DNA of 8,551 nucleotides, taken from JBEKZQ01 sp049509675. GTDB lineage: Bacteria > Planctomycetota > Planctomycetia > Pirellulales > Thermoguttaceae. Shown one piece after another: positions 5,635-8,551 of the stretch. Under the pieces are notes generated by a model. It did no database searches. It was not told the origin of the DNA and saw only the letters and a list, made by a program, of their open reading frames with translations. The first letter of the stretch is position 1. Every line of letters begins with the position of its first letter. Where the stretch lies: assembly GCA_049509675.1 (NCBI GenBank), contig JBEKZQ010000279.1:1-8551 (forward strand). The letters are read 5' to 3'. Position numbers and translations under genes: made by a program.

Positions 5635-7344
5635 ATGCATCTGAATTCGATTGACTTCGCTGTCATCGTTGTATACCTGGTCGGCATCACCACCTTCGGG
5701 ATCTGGGTGGGATTCCGCCGGCATGCCTCCACGAATCAGTATTTCCTCGCCAACAAGTCGCTGGGTTGGTTTACGGTAGGGGCGGCGGTTTTCACCTCGA
5801 ACATATCGACCATTCACCTTGTAGGGCTTGCTGCGGGAGGCGCCAAGGACGGCATGGTCATCGGTAATTTCGAATGGATGGCTTGCTTTACGCTGATTCT
5901 TCTGGCGTTGCTGTTCACGCCCTTCTACATCAATTCCCGCGTCTCCACCCTGCCGGAATTCATGGAACGGCGATACTGCACGCAGGCACGCACGATTTTG
6001 GCGTTCATAGGGCTGATCGGCGCACTGCTGATCCATATCGGCATCAGCCTCTTTGCCGCCGCGAAGCTATTCGAGAGTTTCTTGGGTGTGCCGATGCTGT
6101 ATACCATTGTTGTGCTTTCGGCCTTTACCGTGACCTATACGGCACTCGGCGGTCTGAAAGCCGTCGTGATGACCGAGAACATCCAGATCTGCCTGCTGCT
6201 GGGCGGAGCCGTTCTGATTACGGTGCTGGGCCTGCAGGCATTGCCGGCGGTCGGCGTGCATGACGTGGCCGCGTTCAAGGAGGCGCTCAAGCCCGAGCAA
6301 CTGAACATGCTGCACCCCGTGATCAACGCCAACGGGCACCTGAGCGAGTATTCCTGGCTGGCGGTGCTGCTGGGCTATCCGATTCTCGGCATCTGGTATT
6401 GGTGCGCCGATCAAACCCACGTGCAGCGCGTGCTGGGCGCCAGGAGCCTACGGGACGGCCAGAACGGCGCCATCTTTGCCGGCTTCCTCAAAATCACCCC
6501 CGTGTTCCTCATGGTCTTTCCGGGAGTAATCGGGTACGTGCTTTGGCAAAAAGGGGCGTTCCAACTTCTCAATGTGGAAGGCACCAACCGGGTCGACTAT
6601 AACACGATGCTGCCGTCGCTAATCAACTACCTGGTCCCCATGGGCCTCAAGGGGTTGCTCGCCGCCAGCATGGCCGCGGCGCTGATGAGTTGCATGGCCG
6701 CCGCGTTGAACAGTTGTGCTACGCTGATCTCGATGGACATCGTCAAGCGATGGAAGCCCAGTATGGCCGATACCCGGGTAGTGACCATCGGCCGGATCAC
6801 AACGGGTGTGATCATGGTGCTGGCCATGCTCTGGTCGACCCAAGGCGATCAATTCGGCACGATTTTCGAGGCCATCAACAAGATTCCCATGACCTTCGCA
6901 CCGGCGGTGACGACGGTCTTTGTGCTGGGAGTGATGTGGAAACGGGGCACCAAGGAAGCGGCGATGACTACCTTGTACCTGGGCTCGCTGATCGGCATCG
7001 TTTACTTCGTGCTCGACCTCCCCAGCGTCGGCAAGTTGATCCTCGGCGCCACCCATACCTCCGCCGATTTTTCCGGCTTGGTCACCGACCCCGCGCAGGG
7101 GTTGGGTATTCCATTCATGCTGGTCGGCCCGATCCTGGCGGGCGTTTGCGCCGTAATCTACGTCGTCACCAGTCTCGCCACTCCCGCCATGGACCCGGCC
7201 GAGGTCGAAAAGGTCTGCTGGGACCATCCCTTGGCTTTCATGCGAGGCCCTATCCAGGGATGGAGCGATCCGCGACTGGTGGCCTGTCTTCTGCTGGCAA
7301 CGGTGGTCATTCTGTATTGCGTCAACCGCTACTATTCCACGTGA
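5635..7344 (+). CDS. Sodium/solute symporter (SSS family, SGLT-like sugar transporter)
   Basis: This inner-membrane protein probably imports a free sugar with sodium. It is 569 residues with about 13-14 hydrophobic segments across its full length, the last being LACLLLATVVILYCVNRYY. Family signatures include SNIST in TM1 (Asn56-Ile57-Ser58), FEWM (Glu80), IWYWCADQTHVQRVLGA (253-269, close to the SGLT YWCTDQ...QR signature), and AAALMSCMAAALNSCATLISMDI (347-369, the sodium-site helix). Start 5635 follows GAGGA at 5623-5627 with 7 bases of spacing. The gene begins 48 bases after the mutarotase, so the two are probably co-transcribed. By eye-alignment to vSGLT, one of two sodium-coordinating serines is Cys353 and the sugar-contact glutamine of TM1 is His61. 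Substrate is inferred from context to be a deoxyhexose such as L-fucose; this is not shown by the sequence. Confidence 0.93.
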   Translation: MHLNSIDFAVIVVYLVGITTFGIWVGFRRHASTNQYFLANKSLGWFTVGAAVFTSNISTIHLVGLAAGGAKDGMVIGNFEWMACFTLILLALLFTPFYINSRVSTLPEFMERRYCTQARTILAFIGLIGALLIHIGISLFAAAKLFESFLGVPMLYTIVVLSAFTVTYTALGGLKAVVMTENIQICLLLGGAVLITVLGLQALPAVGVHDVAAFKEALKPEQLNMLHPVINANGHLSEYSWLAVLLGYPILGIWYWCADQTHVQRVLGARSLRDGQNGAIFAGFLKITPVFLMVFPGVIGYVLWQKGAFQLLNVEGTNRVDYNTMLPSLINYLVPMGLKGLLAASMAAALMSCMAAALNSCATLISMDIVKRWKPSMADTRVVTIGRITTGVIMVLAMLWSTQGDQFGTIFEAINKIPMTFAPAVTTVFVLGVMWKRGTKEAAMTTLYLGSLIGIVYFVLDLPSVGKLILGATHTSADFSGLVTDPAQGLGIPFMLVGPILAGVCAVIYVVTSLATPAMDPAEVEKVCWDHPLAFMRGPIQGWSDPRLVACLLLATVVILYCVNRYYST

Positions 7345-7390
7345 CGCGGAAGTTCGTGGATGCGCGACAAACTACCAATAGAAACGATTC

Positions 7391-7397
7391 GAAGGAA
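7391..7397 (+). promoter_or_regulatory. Ribosome binding site for the dehydrogenase start
   Basis: GAAGGAA lies 7 bases before ATG 7405 and decides the start of the dehydrogenase fragment. It shows that this gene kept an intact translation start even though its body is lost. Confidence 0.55.
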
Positions 7398-7404
7398 TGC
7401 AAAT

Positions 7405-7533
7405 ATGCGACAAGCTGTCATGACATCGCCCGGCGTGATCGAATTGGGCCGCGCGGAAGCTCCGCAACCTGGCCCCGGCCAGGTTCGCGTGCAGGTCAAG
7501 CGAATCGGGGTCTGCGGCTCCGATACCAAAGGT
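7405..7533 (+). pseudogene. N-terminal fragment of a zinc-dependent alcohol/sugar dehydrogenase
   Basis: The first 42 or so codons read as the GroES-like N-terminus of a medium-chain zinc dehydrogenase: MRQAVMTSPGVIELG, then PGPGQVRVQVKRIGVCGSD with Cys37, the usual first catalytic zinc ligand. In the family this is followed by a variable loop and a GHE motif. Here the resemblance stops after CGSDTK, near 7530, and the remaining 300 or so residues (zinc ligands, NAD-binding Rossmann domain) are absent. Complete relatives oxidise polyols or sugars, which would fit catabolism of an imported deoxyhexose, but this copy cannot be active as a dehydrogenase. It is the last member of the apparent operon, 60 bases after the symporter. 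Confidence 0.8.
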
Positions 7534-8551
7534 TCAAAGCCTCCTGGCAGGCCCACTATGAGGTCCGGCTTAAGACAACATACGGAGAGAACCGCAACAA
7601 ACATTGAGTACGGCGGCGATCTGGTCACCACCTCCGACGCCTTCATGCTCAACTACGACATGGAAAAGTTCTATGCCAAAGCCGCTCGCGACTGGCATGA
7701 CAGCGCCCTGTCGGACGGTATGCTTACCGATACCGCGCCCTCGGTGGGCATCCAGTACTGCGGCGTGGGGTGGGCCATGGCCCATCCCCATCTGCTGATG
7801 CAGTTGTACCGTTACTACGGTGACCGGCGAATCGTCGAAGAGCAGTATGCCACTGCCAAACGATGGCTGGAACTGGTGCGGAAGCAGAACCCGGATCATA
7901 TCGTCCGGGAGGGGCTTCACGACCATGAGGCACTGGAGAAGGAAGAAACGTCGCCCATGGTCACTCCACTTTACTGCGAGTCCGCGCGAATGATCTCGCG
8001 CATGGCACGCATCCTAGAGAGGGAAACGGAGGCGGACGAGTACAGTCAACTGGCGGAGGCGATTCGGCGCGCCTATGTGGGAAAATTCCTGGCCCCGGGC
8101 ACCGGCGTGGTTGCCTCGGGGATTCAAGGCTCGCAAGCCTTTGCCTTGTACCTGAACATGCTGCCGACGCAGGAACGCGCGGCGGCACTGGAGCACATGG
8201 TCCGAGACATTGCCGACAAACACAACGGCCATCTCACAACGGGGATCTTCGGCACGCAGTTTATGCTGGACGTGCTGAGCCGACAGGGACGCGCCGAGGT
8301 CGTCAACACGATGGTCAATCTCCGGGATTTTCCGGGGTGGGGCCACATGCTAGATCGCGGTGCTACCAGCTTGTGGGAGCACTGGAAGTTCAGTGACAAC
8401 ACCTTTAGCCACAACCACCCGATGTTCGGCTCCGTCAGCCAATGGCTATACAACTGGCCGGGCGGCATTGAACCGGCGCCCGATGCCGTCGCGTTCGACA
8501 GGTTCAGCTTCCAGCCACAGTTCTTCAAGGGACTGGACTGGGTGCGTTGCA
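7405..8551 (+). CDS. Chimeric frame: dehydrogenase start fused to C-terminal half of GH78 alpha-L-rhamnosidase (3' end outside window)
   Basis: One uninterrupted frame of 382 codons runs from ATG 7405 to the window edge. Residues 1-42 are a dehydrogenase fragment and about 43-67 are linker. From residue 68 (EYGGDLVTTSDAFMLNYDM) it is a GH78 alpha-L-rhamnosidase (alpha/alpha)6 barrel: DGMLTDTAP, WAMAHPHLLMQLYRYYGD, EGLHDHEAL, QAFALYLNMLP, HLTTGIFGTQFML, FPGWGHML, and LWEHWKFSDNTFSHNHPMFGSV with Glu325, which matches the family's general base. The N-terminal beta-domains and the conserved CP-x-R-D/E-E segment carrying the general acid, normally just before the YGGD-type motif, are missing. Activity is therefore not expected, even if the fusion is translated. 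Intact GH78 proteins are about 900-1100 residues. The frame is preserved across the join, which may be chance. The sequence ends near the start of the C-terminal domain. Confidence 0.82.
   Translation, partial: MRQAVMTSPGVIELGRAEAPQPGPGQVRVQVKRIGVCGSDTKGSKPPGRPTMRSGLRQHTERTATNIEYGGDLVTTSDAFMLNYDMEKFYAKAARDWHDSALSDGMLTDTAPSVGIQYCGVGWAMAHPHLLMQLYRYYGDRRIVEEQYATAKRWLELVRKQNPDHIVREGLHDHEALEKEETSPMVTPLYCESARMISRMARILERETEADEYSQLAEAIRRAYVGKFLAPGTGVVASGIQGSQAFALYLNMLPTQERAAALEHMVRDIADKHNGHLTTGIFGTQFMLDVLSRQGRAEVVNTMVNLRDFPGWGHMLDRGATSLWEHWKFSDNTFSHNHPMFGSVSQWLYNWPGGIEPAPDAVAFDRFSFQPQFFKGLDWVRC
7531..7607 (+). other. Junction segment between dehydrogenase and GH78 fragments
   Basis: This stretch of about 75 bases matches neither flanking family in the fused frame, where it reads as an Arg/Thr-rich linker. 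In another frame the same bases encode FKASWQAHYEVRLKTTYGEN, three further residues and then TGA at 7605-7607. That looks like a plausible natural C-terminus of some third gene, although I cannot name it. The segment may be a scrap of an intervening gene left by deletion, or sequence from an assembly join. Confidence 0.4.

Noticed and set aside
6690..7607. 305-codon + frame overlapping the symporter's 3' half
   Set aside because: It overlaps the symporter in a different frame and is His/Arg/Gly-rich without family signals. Only its last 24 or so codons, beyond the dehydrogenase fragment, look protein-like, and those are reported separately.

Overview
The window looks like part of a carbohydrate-utilisation locus from a GC-rich Gram-negative bacterium. 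The gene content is a parallel beta-helix protein, a secreted unknown, a secreted GH29 fucosidase, a RhaM-type mutarotase, an SGLT-like symporter and GH78. This mix is common in the Planctomycetota/Verrucomicrobiota/Lentisphaerota group, and I lean to Planctomycetota. That placement is inferred from gene families only; there is no rRNA or marker gene here.

Layout, all on the + strand. Positions 1-562 hold no gene I can support, only one perfect GC-rich hairpin. Positions 563-1822 are the C-terminal part of a right-handed parallel beta-helix protein whose 5' end is missing. Then come four apparently intact, closely spaced genes: a 553-residue secreted protein of unknown function (1875-3536), a secreted GH29 alpha-L-fucosidase (3572-5095), a RhaM-family sugar mutarotase with an N-terminal signal or anchor segment (5170-5586), and a 569-residue sodium/solute symporter of SGLT type (5635-7344). 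After a 60-base gap, a zinc-type alcohol dehydrogenase starts normally at 7405 but loses its family sequence after about 42 codons. The same reading frame runs on, through a linker of about 75 bases, into the C-terminal half of a GH78 alpha-L-rhamnosidase, which is still open at the window edge.

How the parts may work together (inference): deoxyhexoses, mainly L-fucose, are released outside the cytoplasm by GH29 and possibly by the beta-helix protein. Their anomers are interconverted by the exported mutarotase and the free sugar is taken up by the symporter. A zinc dehydrogenase would suit non-phosphorylated sugar oxidation, but it is broken here. No kinase, isomerase, aldolase, sulfatase or regulator lies in the window.

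The strongest oddities are the exported mutarotase and the two broken junctions (around 563-640 and 7530-7607) that bracket an intact four-gene core. The breaks may be real rearrangements or assembly chimeras; sequence alone cannot tell.
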